Origin: Nocardioides sp.
Lineage (GTDB): Bacteria > Actinomycetota > Actinomycetes > Propionibacteriales > Nocardioidaceae
Reading direction: 5' to 3'
DNA length: 64,000 nt
NCBI RefSeq assembly: GCF_030149505.1
Contig: NZ_JASBRN010000045.1
Span: forward strand, 298,042-362,041
Numbering within the stretch: position 1 is the stretch's first letter; the number at the start of each line of letters is the position of its first letter. Made by a program: the position numbers and the translations under genes. Positions 11,758 through 20,887 of the stretch are shown one piece after another. The notes under the pieces are model-generated. The model was not told the origin of the DNA and did not search any database. It worked only from the letters and a program-made list of their open reading frames with translations.

Positions 11758-13132
11758 GAGGTCCTGGGAGGGAGACCCGCACCTCGGCCGCGGCCGGTCG
11801 CACCACAGGACCGTCCGCTGGGGCTCGGCGCTCATCGGTGCCGCGCTGGCGATGGGAGCGCTGAGCGGCTGCAGCCTGCTCGCCGACGACGAGACGTCCT
11901 CGCCCGGGACGTCGGCGGCACCGGCACCCCCGGGGGTCGTCGAGGAGCTCAAGCGGGTGCTGCGCCGGCGTGCCGTCGCCGTCCGCGAGGGCGACGAGCA
12001 GGTCTTCCGCTCCGGGCTGGCCCGTCGCGGCGGTGAGCTGGTCGCGGCGCAGGCCGACTACTTCCGTGCCCTGCAGGACCTGCCGGTGCGGGTGTTCCGC
12101 TACTCGTTCGACCCCGCCGACGTGCTGCGCGACGGCGAGTCCTACTGGGTCGTCGTGCGGGTGCACCTCCAGCTCGAGGGGTACGACGCGGCCCCGGTCG
12201 TCGCCCGCGACCGCTACCTCTTCGCGCCCGGCGCGCGGGGCCGGCTGCGGCTGGCCTCGGTGACTGACGAGGCGTGGGAGGAGCGCAACGGCGTCGTGGC
12301 CCAGCCCTGGGACCGTGGCCCGGTCGAGGTCCGCGAGGTGGCGGGCGTCCTCGGCGTCTTCGACGCCGCCTCGGTCGGCAGCGCCGACGCGCTGCTGGAG
12401 TTGGTGCAGCGCGGCATCGCCGACGTCAGCGCCGTGGTGCCCTACGCCTGGGAGCGCCGGGTCGTGGTGTACGCCCTGGGCGACTCGGGGTTCCTCGGCT
12501 CCCTGGCCGAGCTGCCGGGCGGCGACCCCGAGCTGGTCGATGCGGTCGCCTTCCCCGTGCCCCTCGACGATGCCGACCCGACCGCTGGCACCGCCGGGGT
12601 CCGGGTCGCCCTCCACCCGCGGATGCTGACCCGCGAGGACGGGGCCCGCGACCGGCTCGTGCGCCACGAGCTCACCCACGTCGCCCTCGGACCGCGCGAC
12701 GACGCCGTGCCCGTCTGGCTCTCGGAGGGTATCGCGGAGTGGGTGTCGGTCGCCCCGCTCGCACCCGAGGACCGGGCGCTCTCGACGGCCTCGCTCGTGG
12801 CCGCCCGCGACGGGCTCGAGGGGGAGGAGCCGTCGGGGGAGCCCCTCGACCTGCCCCGCTCCGACGGCTTCAACGGGGCGACCTCGGGCGCCAACTACGG
12901 GCTCTCGTGGTGGGCGTGCGAGGCCCTCACGACGGCGTACGGCGACGAGGTGCTGTGGACGCTGGTCGACGACCTCGACGCGGCGGCCGAGGTGGTCACC
13001 GCCCGCGGGGAGGACCCGGCCGTGGGGGTCGACGAGCGCGGCGAGGAGGTGCTGGCCCAGCGCACGGGGCTCACCACCGAGGACCTCGCCCGGCGGGCGG
13101 CGAGGCTGATGCTGGCGACGTACGGGCCCTGA
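11741..13132 (+). CDS. Putative lipoprotein with HExxH (gluzincin, peptidase-MA-like) motif
   Basis: Lipobox-like [20 protein letters not shown]...[11 protein letters not shown]. Start uncertain (overlaps dxs 3' end). Confidence 0.65.
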   Translation: MTGAAERSWEGDPHLGRGRSHHRTVRWGSALIGAALAMGALSGCSLLADDETSSPGTSAAPAPPGVVEELKRVLRRRAVAVREGDEQVFRSGLARRGGELVAAQADYFRALQDLPVRVFRYSFDPADVLRDGESYWVVVRVHLQLEGYDAAPVVARDRYLFAPGARGRLRLASVTDEAWEERNGVVAQPWDRGPVEVREVAGVLGVFDAASVGSADALLELVQRGIADVSAVVPYAWERRVVVYALGDSGFLGSLAELPGGDPELVDAVAFPVPLDDADPTAGTAGVRVALHPRMLTREDGARDRLVRHELTHVALGPRDDAVPVWLSEGIAEWVSVAPLAPEDRALSTASLVAARDGLEGEEPSGEPLDLPRSDGFNGATSGANYGLSWWACEALTTAYGDEVLWTLVDDLDAAAEVVTARGEDPAVGVDERGEEVLAQRTGLTTEDLARRAARLMLATYGP

Positions 13133-13166
13133 CCCCACCTCCTGCGAGGCGGGAGCCAGGGCCCGT
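13122..13166. terminator. Hairpin between convergent genes
   Basis: acgggccctg ... cagggcccgt, 10-bp perfect arms. Confidence 0.5.
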
Positions 13167-13191
13167 CGTGGTCCTGCTGGTCGTGCGGTGC

Positions 13192-15267
13192 TCAGTGGAA
13201 GGAGCCGAGGCCCTCACGCTCGAGGAGCATCGTGAGCCCGCCGTTCCAGAACGCGAAGCCGGCACCGGTGATCATCGCCAGGTCGAGGTCCTCGGCCGCT
13301 GTGACGACGCCCTCGTCGAGCATCAGCCGCGCCTCCTCGGCCAGGCCGGTGAGGACCCGGGTGCGGACCTCCTCGCGCGACAGCACGACCGGCGAGGCCG
13401 GCTTCTCCAGCAGCGCCTCGACCTCGGGGTCCAGGGACCCGTCGGGACCGAAGTAGGCCCCCTTGCGCGCCGCCACCACCCGCTCGAGGGCGGGGGAGAC
13501 GTAGAAGCGGTCGGGGAACGCCGCCGCGAGCGTCTCGGTGTTGTGCAACGCGATGGCCGGACCGACCAGGGCGATGAGCGTGAACGGCGACATCGGTGCG
13601 ACACCGGCGAAGGCGCCGTCGACGACGTCGATCGGGGTGCCCTGGTCCAGCACCCGGCTGACGTCGGACATGAAGCGCCCGAGCAGCCGGTTGACGATGA
13701 AGGACGGGCTGTCCTGCACCAGGATCGTGGTCTTCTTCAGCGCCTTGCCGGTGCCGAAGGCGGTGGCCAGCGTCGCGTCGTCGGTCTTCTCGCCCTGGAC
13801 GATCTCCAGCAGCGGCATGACCGCGACGGGGTTGAAGAAGTGGAAGCCCACGACCCGCTCGGGGTGCTGCAGGTCGGCTGCCATCTCGGTGATCGACAGC
13901 GAGGAGGTGTTGGTGGCCAGCACGCACTCGGGGGACACCACCGCCTCGACGTCGGCGAAGACCGACTTCTTGACCGACATCTCCTCGAAGACCGCCTCGA
14001 TGACGAAGTCGGCGCCCGCGAAGCCGGTGGCCTTGTCGACCGAGCCGGAGACCAGGGCCTTGTGCCGGTTGGCCTTGTCCTGGTTGATGCGACCCTTGGC
14101 GAGCAGCTTGTCGATCTCGGCGTGGACGTAGCCCACGCCCTTGTCGACCCGCTCCTGATCGAGGTCGGTCAGCACGACCGGCACCTCGAGGCGGCGGACG
14201 AAGAGCAGCGCCATCTGGCTGGCCATGAGGCCCGCGCCGACGATGCCGACCTTCGTGACCGGGCGGGCCAGCGAGCGGTCCGGGGCGCCGGCGGGGCGCT
14301 TGGCGCGCTTCTGCACCAGGTCGAAGGCGTAGAGGCTGGCGAGCAGCTCGGGGGTCTGCGACAGCGCGTGCAGGGCGTCGTCCTCCCGGGCGAACCCGGC
14401 GTCGCGGTCACCGTCGCGCGCGGCGTCGATCAGCTCGACGGCCTTGGCTGCGGCGGGGGAGGCCCCACCCGTGCGGGCCTGGGCGACCTGCTGGGCCCGG
14501 CGTACGGCGTCGTCCCAGCCCTGGCCGCGGTCGACCTCGGGGCGCTCCACGACGACGTCGCCGCGCAGCACCGAGGCGGCCCAGAGCAGCGACTGCTCCA
14601 GGAAGTCCGCGCCCTGGAAGACCGCGTCGGCCAGGCCGAGCTCGAAGGCCTGCTGCCCGCCGACGGTCTTGCCGTTGTTGAGGGGGTTCTCGAGGATCAG
14701 CTGGACCGCGGTGGCGGGACCGACCAGGTTGGGCACGAGGTAGGCGCCGCCCCAGCCGGGGACGAGGCCGAGCATGACCTCGGGCAGGCCGAGGGCGGGC
14801 GCGGAGTCCATGACGGTGCGGTAGGTGCAGTGCAGCGCGACCTCGAAGCCGCCGCCCAGCGCCAGGCCGTTGACGAAGCCGAAGGACGGCTTGCCGCCGG
14901 GGTCGCCGAGCTTGCGGAAGACCGCGTGGCCGAGCTCGGCCACGACCCGCACGGCGTCCGGGCCGCCACCGGCGATGCTGGTGAGATCGGCGCCCGCGGC
15001 GAGGATGAACGGCTTGCCGGTCACGGCCAGCGCGGTGACCTCGTCGTCGGCCAGCGCCGCGTCGATCGCGGTGTTGAGGCTGATCAGGCCGCGGGGGCCG
15101 AAGGTGTTGGGCTTGGTGTGGTCCTCGCCGTTGTCCAGGGTGATGAGGCCGATCGTGCCGGCGCCGCCGGGGAGGGCGACCTTGCGCAGCTTGGCCTCGG
15201 TGACGCGCTCGGCGTCGGAGGAGATCGCCTGGGCGCGCTCCAGCAGGGTGTCGATGGTGGTGCTCAC
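13192..15267 (-). CDS. 3-hydroxyacyl-CoA dehydrogenase/enoyl-CoA hydratase multifunctional enzyme (FadB/FadJ type)
   Basis: N-terminal crotonase fold, then KVGIVGAGLMASQMALLF Rossmann motif and HCDH domain. Confidence 0.93.
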   Translation of the reverse strand: MSTTIDTLLERAQAISSDAERVTEAKLRKVALPGGAGTIGLITLDNGEDHTKPNTFGPRGLISLNTAIDAALADDEVTALAVTGKPFILAAGADLTSIAGGGPDAVRVVAELGHAVFRKLGDPGGKPSFGFVNGLALGGGFEVALHCTYRTVMDSAPALGLPEVMLGLVPGWGGAYLVPNLVGPATAVQLILENPLNNGKTVGGQQAFELGLADAVFQGADFLEQSLLWAASVLRGDVVVERPEVDRGQGWDDAVRRAQQVAQARTGGASPAAAKAVELIDAARDGDRDAGFAREDDALHALSQTPELLASLYAFDLVQKRAKRPAGAPDRSLARPVTKVGIVGAGLMASQMALLFVRRLEVPVVLTDLDQERVDKGVGYVHAEIDKLLAKGRINQDKANRHKALVSGSVDKATGFAGADFVIEAVFEEMSVKKSVFADVEAVVSPECVLATNTSSLSITEMAADLQHPERVVGFHFFNPVAVMPLLEIVQGEKTDDATLATAFGTGKALKKTTILVQDSPSFIVNRLLGRFMSDVSRVLDQGTPIDVVDGAFAGVAPMSPFTLIALVGPAIALHNTETLAAAFPDRFYVSPALERVVAARKGAYFGPDGSLDPEVEALLEKPASPVVLSREEVRTRVLTGLAEEARLMLDEGVVTAAEDLDLAMITGAGFAFWNGGLTMLLEREGLGSFH

Positions 15268-15268
15268 G

Positions 15269-16465
15269 TCAGTTGGCTCCGTTCCAGTGCGGGTTCTCCC
15301 AGATGACCGTGCCGCCCATGCCGATGCCGATGCACATGGTGGTCAGGCCGTAGCGGACCTCGGGGCGCTCCTCGAACTGGCGCGCCAGCTGGGTCATGAG
15401 GCGCACGCCGGAGGAGGCCAGGGGGTGGCCCATGGCGATCGCGCCGCCGTAGGGGTTGACCCGGGCGTCGTCGTCGGCGATGCCGAAGTGCTCCAGGAAG
15501 GCCAGCACCTGCACGGCGAAGGCCTCGTTGACCTCGAAGGCCTCGATGTCGTCGATGGTGAGGCCGGCCTGCTTGAGGGCCTTCTCGGTGGCCGGGATCG
15601 GGCCGGCGCCCATGACCTCGGGCTCGACGCCGACGAAGGAGTAGGACACCAGGCGCATGCGCACGGGCAGCCCGAGCTCGCGGGCGGTCTCCTCCTCGGC
15701 CAGCAGGGCGGCGGTGGCGCCGTCGTTGATGCCCGCGGCGTTGCCGGCCGTGACGTTGCCGGCGGCACGGAACGGGGTCTTGAGCCCGGCGAGGCTCTCC
15801 ATCGTCGTCTGCGGGCGCATCGGCTCGTCGGTGGTGGCCAGGCCCCAGCCGAGCTCGGCCGAGCGGGTCGCGACGGGCACCAGGTCGGGCTGGATCTTGC
15901 CGGCGTCGTAGGCGGCGGCCGTCTTGGCCTGGGAGCGCACGGCGTAGGCGTCGACGCGCTCCTTGGTGATCGTGGGGTAGCGGTCGTGAAGGTTCTCCGC
16001 GGTCTTGCCCATCACGAGCGCGTCGGGGTTGACCACGCGCTCGGAGAGGATGCGCGGGTTGGGGTCGACGCCCTCGCCCATGGGGTGGCGGCCCATGTGC
16101 TCGACACCGCCGGCGATGGCGACGTCGTAGGAGCCGAAGGCGATGCCGCCGGCGGTCGTGGTCACGGCGGTCATCGCGCCCGCACACATGCGGTCGATGG
16201 CGTAGCCGGGCACCGACTGCGGCAGCCCGGAGAGCAGGGCGGCGGTGCGGCCGATGGTCAGGCCCTGGTCGCCGATCTGGGTGGTGGCGGCGATCGCGAC
16301 CTCGTCGACGCGCTCGGGCGGGAGCGACGGGTTGCGCCGCATGAGCTCGCGGATGCACTTGATGACCAGGTCGTCGGCGCGGGTCTCGGCGTACTGGCCC
16401 TTGGCCTTGCCGAAGGGAGTGCGCACGCCGTCGACGAAGACGACCTCTCGCAGCTGTCGGGGCAC
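15269..16465 (-). CDS. Acetyl-CoA acyltransferase (thiolase, FadA type)
   Basis: RMCAGAMTAV, GNVTAGNAAGINDGA, NEAFAVQVLAF, NPYGGAIAMGHPLASSG. Confidence 0.93.
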   Translation of the reverse strand: MPRQLREVVFVDGVRTPFGKAKGQYAETRADDLVIKCIRELMRRNPSLPPERVDEVAIAATTQIGDQGLTIGRTAALLSGLPQSVPGYAIDRMCAGAMTAVTTTAGGIAFGSYDVAIAGGVEHMGRHPMGEGVDPNPRILSERVVNPDALVMGKTAENLHDRYPTITKERVDAYAVRSQAKTAAAYDAGKIQPDLVPVATRSAELGWGLATTDEPMRPQTTMESLAGLKTPFRAAGNVTAGNAAGINDGATAALLAEEETARELGLPVRMRLVSYSFVGVEPEVMGAGPIPATEKALKQAGLTIDDIEAFEVNEAFAVQVLAFLEHFGIADDDARVNPYGGAIAMGHPLASSGVRLMTQLARQFEERPEVRYGLTTMCIGIGMGGTVIWENPHWNGAN

Positions 16466-16516
16466 GGGGTCTCCTGTGGGTGGGGTGCTCGGGGACGGGC
16501 GACACGCTACCTGCTC

Positions 16517-16546
16517 GGTTACCCATCAGTAGTACCCACCGGTAAC
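16517..16546. promoter_or_regulatory. Candidate operator in the fadBA/PAC2 intergenic region
   Basis: ggttacc...ggtaac inverted arms with internal TACCCA direct repeats. Confidence 0.35.
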
Positions 16547-16685
16547 TCAGGGACGACCCACGGACGACAGGGTGCCCGGTGGGGGACGGCGGCTCGGGAA
16601 TATCGTGGGCCGCCCCTGGCTTCCCCGACCGTCCGAACGACCGGAGGACCAGCCGTCCCCCACCGGAGAGGAGCGTGGCGCCACC

Positions 16686-17669
16686 GTGGCCGACCACCGT
16701 CTCGTGCACATCGTCGACGAGGTGCCCGAGCTCGACTCGCGGGCCGACCGCCCCGGCGCACCCGGGGGCGAGCTGACCATGGTCGTGGTCCTCGACGGGT
16801 TCCTCGACGCCGGGAGCGCCGCCGCCCGTGCCGCCCAGCACCTGGTGGACCTCGACGACACCGGCCCGGCGGCCGGACGGGTCGTGGCGACCTTCGAGGT
16901 CGACGAGCTGCACGACTACCGTGCGCGCCGGCCCCCCGTGTCCTTCGTCGTCGACCGCTACACCGACTACGACGCGCCCCGCCTGGTCGTGCGCCTGCTG
17001 CACGACACCGGCGGCACGCCGTACCTCCTGCTGCGCGGACCGGAGCCCGACGTGCGCTGGGAGGGCTTCGTGCGCGCGGTGCGCCGGGTGGTCGAGCGCT
17101 TCGGTGTCACCCGGGTCGTCAGCATGGGCTCGGTGCCGATGGCGGTGCCGCACACCCGGCCGATCGCGATCACCCACCACGCCAACGATCCCGAGCTGCT
17201 CATCGGCGCGTCGCCGTGGCGCGGCGAGCTCCGGGTGCCGGCGAGCGTCCAGGCGCTGCTGGAGATCCGGCTGGGGGAGTGGGGCCACCCCGCGCAGGGC
17301 TTCGTCGCCCACATCCCGCACTACCTCGCCCAGCTGCCCTACCCCCAGGCGGCGGTCGCGCTGCTGGAGCAGGTCGAGCGTGCCGGTCGGCTCACCGTGG
17401 ACCTGTCGGGCCTGCGCGCCGAGGCGGAGGACCGGGAGGACGAGATCACCCGCTACCTCGTCGAGCACGAGGAGGTCGCCGACGTGGTGGCCGCGCTCGA
17501 GCGGCAGTACGACGCCTTCGAGCGGGCCGAGGAGTCCGGCGCCTCGCTGCTGGCCCCCGACGAGCCGCTGCCCACGGGGGAGCAGCTGGGCGAGCAGTTC
17601 GAGCAGTTCCTCGCGGGCCTGGACGGCGAGGACCCCGGCACCGGCGGCGAGACGGACGGAGGTCGCTGA
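16686..17669 (+). CDS. PAC2 family protein (proteasome assembly chaperone-like)
   Basis: MVVVLDGFLDAGSAAARAAQHL, TRVVSMGSVPMAVPHTRP; GTG start with ggagagga RBS. Confidence 0.85.
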   Translation: MADHRLVHIVDEVPELDSRADRPGAPGGELTMVVVLDGFLDAGSAAARAAQHLVDLDDTGPAAGRVVATFEVDELHDYRARRPPVSFVVDRYTDYDAPRLVVRLLHDTGGTPYLLLRGPEPDVRWEGFVRAVRRVVERFGVTRVVSMGSVPMAVPHTRPIAITHHANDPELLIGASPWRGELRVPASVQALLEIRLGEWGHPAQGFVAHIPHYLAQLPYPQAAVALLEQVERAGRLTVDLSGLRAEAEDREDEITRYLVEHEEVADVVAALERQYDAFERAEESGASLLAPDEPLPTGEQLGEQFEQFLAGLDGEDPGTGGETDGGR

Positions 17670-18526
17670 TGCCCCGCGACGTCGACGAGCTGCTGACCCT
17701 GCTCGACATCGAGACCATCGACGACAACCTCTTCCGCGGCAGCCAGCAGGCCTCGGTGCTGCCGCGGGTCTTCGGCGGGCAGGTGGCCGCGCAGGCGCTG
17801 GTCGCCGCGGCGCGCACCACCGACCCGGCGTACGTCGTCCACTCGCTGCACTCCTACTTCCTGCAGCCCGGCGACACCGGGGCGCCGATCGTCTACGACG
17901 TCGAGGCGCTGCGCGACGGCCGGTCCTTCGCGACCCGGCGGGTGCTCGCGCGCCAGCACGGCCGGCCGATCTTCGCCATGACCACCGACTTCCAGAAGCC
18001 CGAGGAGGGCCTGGACCACCAGGACACCTTCCCCGACGACGTGCCCTCGCCCGAGGACTCCCTCGACCCGACGGCACGGCGCGCCGACGGCGAGTTCACC
18101 GAGTGGGACGCCGTCTCCATGCGGTACGTCGGCTCCTCGGCCGACCTGCTGCCGCCCGACCCGCAGCGGCCCGGCCGCCAGCGGTTCTGGCTCAAGATCG
18201 ACGGCGAGCTGCCCGACGACCCGCTGGTGCACGCCGCGGCCTTCGCCTACGCCTCCGACATGACCATCGCCGGTGCTGCGCTCGCGCCCCACGGCTACCG
18301 CCTGGGCGGGCCCGACATCATGGTCGCCTCCCTCGACCACACGGTGTGGTTCCACGAGCCGTTCCGCGCCGACCGGTGGTGGCTCTACGACCAGCACGCC
18401 CCGCGTGCCTCCGGGGGTCGCGGCCTGATCAGCTCGCGCGTCTTCACCGAGGACGGACGGCTGGTCGCCTCCACCGCCCAGGAGGCGCTGCTGCGGCGCA
18501 TGCGGTCGAAGGAGGAGCGCGGCTGA
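17669..18526 (+). CDS. Acyl-CoA thioesterase II (TesB-like), copy 1
   Basis: FGGQVAAQALVAAARTT, VHSLHSYFLQPGD, ASLDHTVWFHEPFRADRWWLYDQ. Confidence 0.92.
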   Translation: MPRDVDELLTLLDIETIDDNLFRGSQQASVLPRVFGGQVAAQALVAAARTTDPAYVVHSLHSYFLQPGDTGAPIVYDVEALRDGRSFATRRVLARQHGRPIFAMTTDFQKPEEGLDHQDTFPDDVPSPEDSLDPTARRADGEFTEWDAVSMRYVGSSADLLPPDPQRPGRQRFWLKIDGELPDDPLVHAAAFAYASDMTIAGAALAPHGYRLGGPDIMVASLDHTVWFHEPFRADRWWLYDQHAPRASGGRGLISSRVFTEDGRLVASTAQEALLRRMRSKEERG

Positions 18527-19413
18527 TGCGCGTCCCCGAGCCCACCCCGCTGCGCGAGCCCGACCAGGGCGCCGTCGACGAGCTGGTCGCACTGCTGGAC
18601 CTGGAGGAGATCGACCAGGACCTCTACCGCGGGCAGTCGGTGCCGACGCCCCGTGGGCGGGTCTTCGGCGGCCAGGTCGCGGCGCAGGCGCTCTGCGCCG
18701 GCATCCGCACCGTGCCGCAGGAGATGGGGGTGCACTCCCTGCACTCCTACTTCCTGCTGCCCGGGGACCCGTCGCTGCCGATCGTCTACGACGTCGAGCG
18801 GATCCGGGACGGGCGCTCCTTCGCCACCCGCCGGGTCGCCGCGCGCCAGCACGGTCGTCCGATCTACTTCCTCACGGCCAACTTCCAGCGCGACGAGGAG
18901 GGCTGGTCGCACCAGGACGCGATGCCCGAGGCGCCGCGGCCCGAGCAGGGCCTGGACCTCGTGGCGCTGATGACGGCCCGCGGCAACAGTGACGCCGAGG
19001 CGCTGGGGCGGGAGTGGGCCTCCCTCGACGTGCGGTGGATCGGCAACTCGAAGCACGGGCTCGAGGCCGACCCCGTCCACCCGTCGCGCGCGCGGATGTG
19101 GGCACGTGTCAACGGCGACCTCGGCGAGGACCCGGTGACCCACCTCGCCGCGTTCACCTTCGCCTCCGACGTCTCGCTGCTCGGCGCCACCCTGGCCGCG
19201 CACCCGGTCTCGCCGCACGAGGTGCAGATGGCCTCGCTGGACCACACGATCTGGTTCCACCGACCCTTCCGCGCCGACCGCTGGTGGCTCTACGACCAGT
19301 GGTCGCCCTCGGCCCAGTCGGCGCGGGGCCTGGCGCTCGGGCAGGTGTTCACCGAGGACGGGACGCTCGTCGCCACGGTGGCCCAGGAAGGCCTCATCCG
19401 GCCCCGCTCCTAG
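18526..19413 (+). CDS. Acyl-CoA thioesterase II (TesB-like), copy 2
   Basis: FGGQVAAQALCAGIRT, VHSLHSYFLLPGD, ASLDHTIWFHRPFRADRWWLYDQ; TGATG overlap with copy 1. Confidence 0.92.
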   Translation: MRVPEPTPLREPDQGAVDELVALLDLEEIDQDLYRGQSVPTPRGRVFGGQVAAQALCAGIRTVPQEMGVHSLHSYFLLPGDPSLPIVYDVERIRDGRSFATRRVAARQHGRPIYFLTANFQRDEEGWSHQDAMPEAPRPEQGLDLVALMTARGNSDAEALGREWASLDVRWIGNSKHGLEADPVHPSRARMWARVNGDLGEDPVTHLAAFTFASDVSLLGATLAAHPVSPHEVQMASLDHTIWFHRPFRADRWWLYDQWSPSAQSARGLALGQVFTEDGTLVATVAQEGLIRPRS

Positions 19414-19533
19414 CATGACAACGGTGTAGTTCGTGACATCTGCTGGGGCGTGTCGCTACCTTTGTGGCGAATGTGACGGCTGAGCGCTCGTGAGGCGTCT
19501 GTGACACGGCTGTCCTGATCCCCCAGGAGTGTC

Positions 19534-20745
19534 ATGCGACGTACGACGGCGGGCGCGAGCCTCGTGCTGCTCGGGATGCTCGTGGGGGTCGTCGGGGCGG
19601 CGGCGCCCGCGCTCGCCCAACCGGTGAGCGACTACGAGATGCCGTTCCCCTGCGCGCAGGAGTGGACCGGGACGACCCGCTCCTCGCACAGCCCGAGCGT
19701 GCGGGCGATCGACTGGAACCGGGTCGACGACCTCGGGGACCCCGTGGTCGCCTCCGCACCCGGGGTGGTCTCCAAGGCCGACGCCGCCTCGACCCGCGGC
19801 TACGGGCGGCACGTCGTCGTCGACCACGGGGCCGGCGAGAGCACGGTCTACTCCCACCTGCAGGACGTCTTCGTCGTGACCGGCCAGCGCGTGGACCAGG
19901 GGACCCAGCTGGGCACCGTCGGCTCGACGGGCAACTCCACCGGACCGCACCTGCACTACGAGCAGCGCCAGGACGGCCAGGACGTCGAGGCGTGGTTCGG
20001 CGGGGTGCCGTTCACGTACGGCGCCACGCAGGCCTCGGGCAACTGCGTCGACCTGCCACTGGCCGGCAACATGCTCGGGGACCGCACGGCCGAGCTGGTC
20101 GTCTACCGCCGGGCCCCGCGCTCGCTCTTCTTGGTGCAGCGGCCCGGCCGCGAGCCGAAGACGATGCGACTCGGGACCGCCACCGACGAGCCGGTCCTGG
20201 GCGACTGGGACGGCAACGGCAAGGCCAACCTGGGTGTCTGGAGCCCTGCCGAGGGGCTCTTCACCATGCGCGTCGGCAAGCGCGCCACCACGACGCTCAC
20301 GCTCGGCGTCGGCTCGGACCAGCCGGTCGCCGGCGACTGGGACGGCGACGGCGTCTGGGAGGTCGGCGTCCGCTCGCCCGCCACCGGCGCCTGGACCCTG
20401 CGTGGCGCCGACGGCTCGGTGCGCACGGTCTCGCTCGGCGACGCCGCCGACCTGCCGGTCACCGGCGACTGGGACGGCGACGGCACCACCGACGTGGGCG
20501 TCTTCGACCCCACGACGGCCACCTTCACGCTGCGCCGGGTCGACGCCGAGGGGCTGACCTGGACCGCCGAGGTGCAGTTCGGCAGCCCGGGCGACCTGCC
20601 GGTCACCGGCGACTGGGACGCCAACGGCACGACCGACGTCGGGGTGTGGGACCCCGCGACGGCCACCTTCTCCGAGCGCCGGGCCGCGGCCGCGACCGCC
20701 GCCCGGAGCACCACGGCCTCCACCCCGTTCGGCCGCCCCCGCTGA
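19534..20745 (+). CDS. Secreted M23 family peptidase with C-terminal FG-GAP/VCBS-like repeats
   Basis: Signal peptide; GYGRHVVVDHGAGESTVYSHL and GNSTGPHLHYEQ; four GDWDGDGxxDVGVxxP units. Confidence 0.88.
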   Translation: MRRTTAGASLVLLGMLVGVVGAAAPALAQPVSDYEMPFPCAQEWTGTTRSSHSPSVRAIDWNRVDDLGDPVVASAPGVVSKADAASTRGYGRHVVVDHGAGESTVYSHLQDVFVVTGQRVDQGTQLGTVGSTGNSTGPHLHYEQRQDGQDVEAWFGGVPFTYGATQASGNCVDLPLAGNMLGDRTAELVVYRRAPRSLFLVQRPGREPKTMRLGTATDEPVLGDWDGNGKANLGVWSPAEGLFTMRVGKRATTTLTLGVGSDQPVAGDWDGDGVWEVGVRSPATGAWTLRGADGSVRTVSLGDAADLPVTGDWDGDGTTDVGVFDPTTATFTLRRVDAEGLTWTAEVQFGSPGDLPVTGDWDANGTTDVGVWDPATATFSERRAAAATAARSTTASTPFGRPR

Positions 20746-20750
20746 GCACC

Positions 20751-20868
20751 GCCGAGCCGTCAGGAACGAACCGCCGAGCCGTCAGAAGTGAACCCTCGAC
20801 CCGTCAGCCCCGGGCCAGGTGCGGTCCAGAACTGACGGGTCGAGGGTTCGGAAGTGACGGTTCGGCGG
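20751..20868. repeat. 22-bp-period repeat plus imperfect 37-nt-arm inverted repeat (family A)
   Basis: gccgagccgtcaggaacgaacc / gccgagccgtcagaagtgaacc tandem units; arms 20771-20807 and 20832-20868. Confidence 0.8.
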
Positions 20869-20887
20869 TGGGGCGGCCGGCGGCGGG

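Noticed and set aside
12274-15306. 1010-aa plus-strand ORF covering the fadB-like gene
   Set aside because: Antisense to a well-supported 3-hydroxyacyl-CoA dehydrogenase; Arg/Gly/Asp-rich shadow translation typical of high-GC DNA.
19414-19533. c-di-AMP (ydaO-type) riboswitch upstream of the M23 peptidase
   Set aside because: Interval is short and I could not match the conserved riboswitch core by eye; a covariance-model search would be needed.
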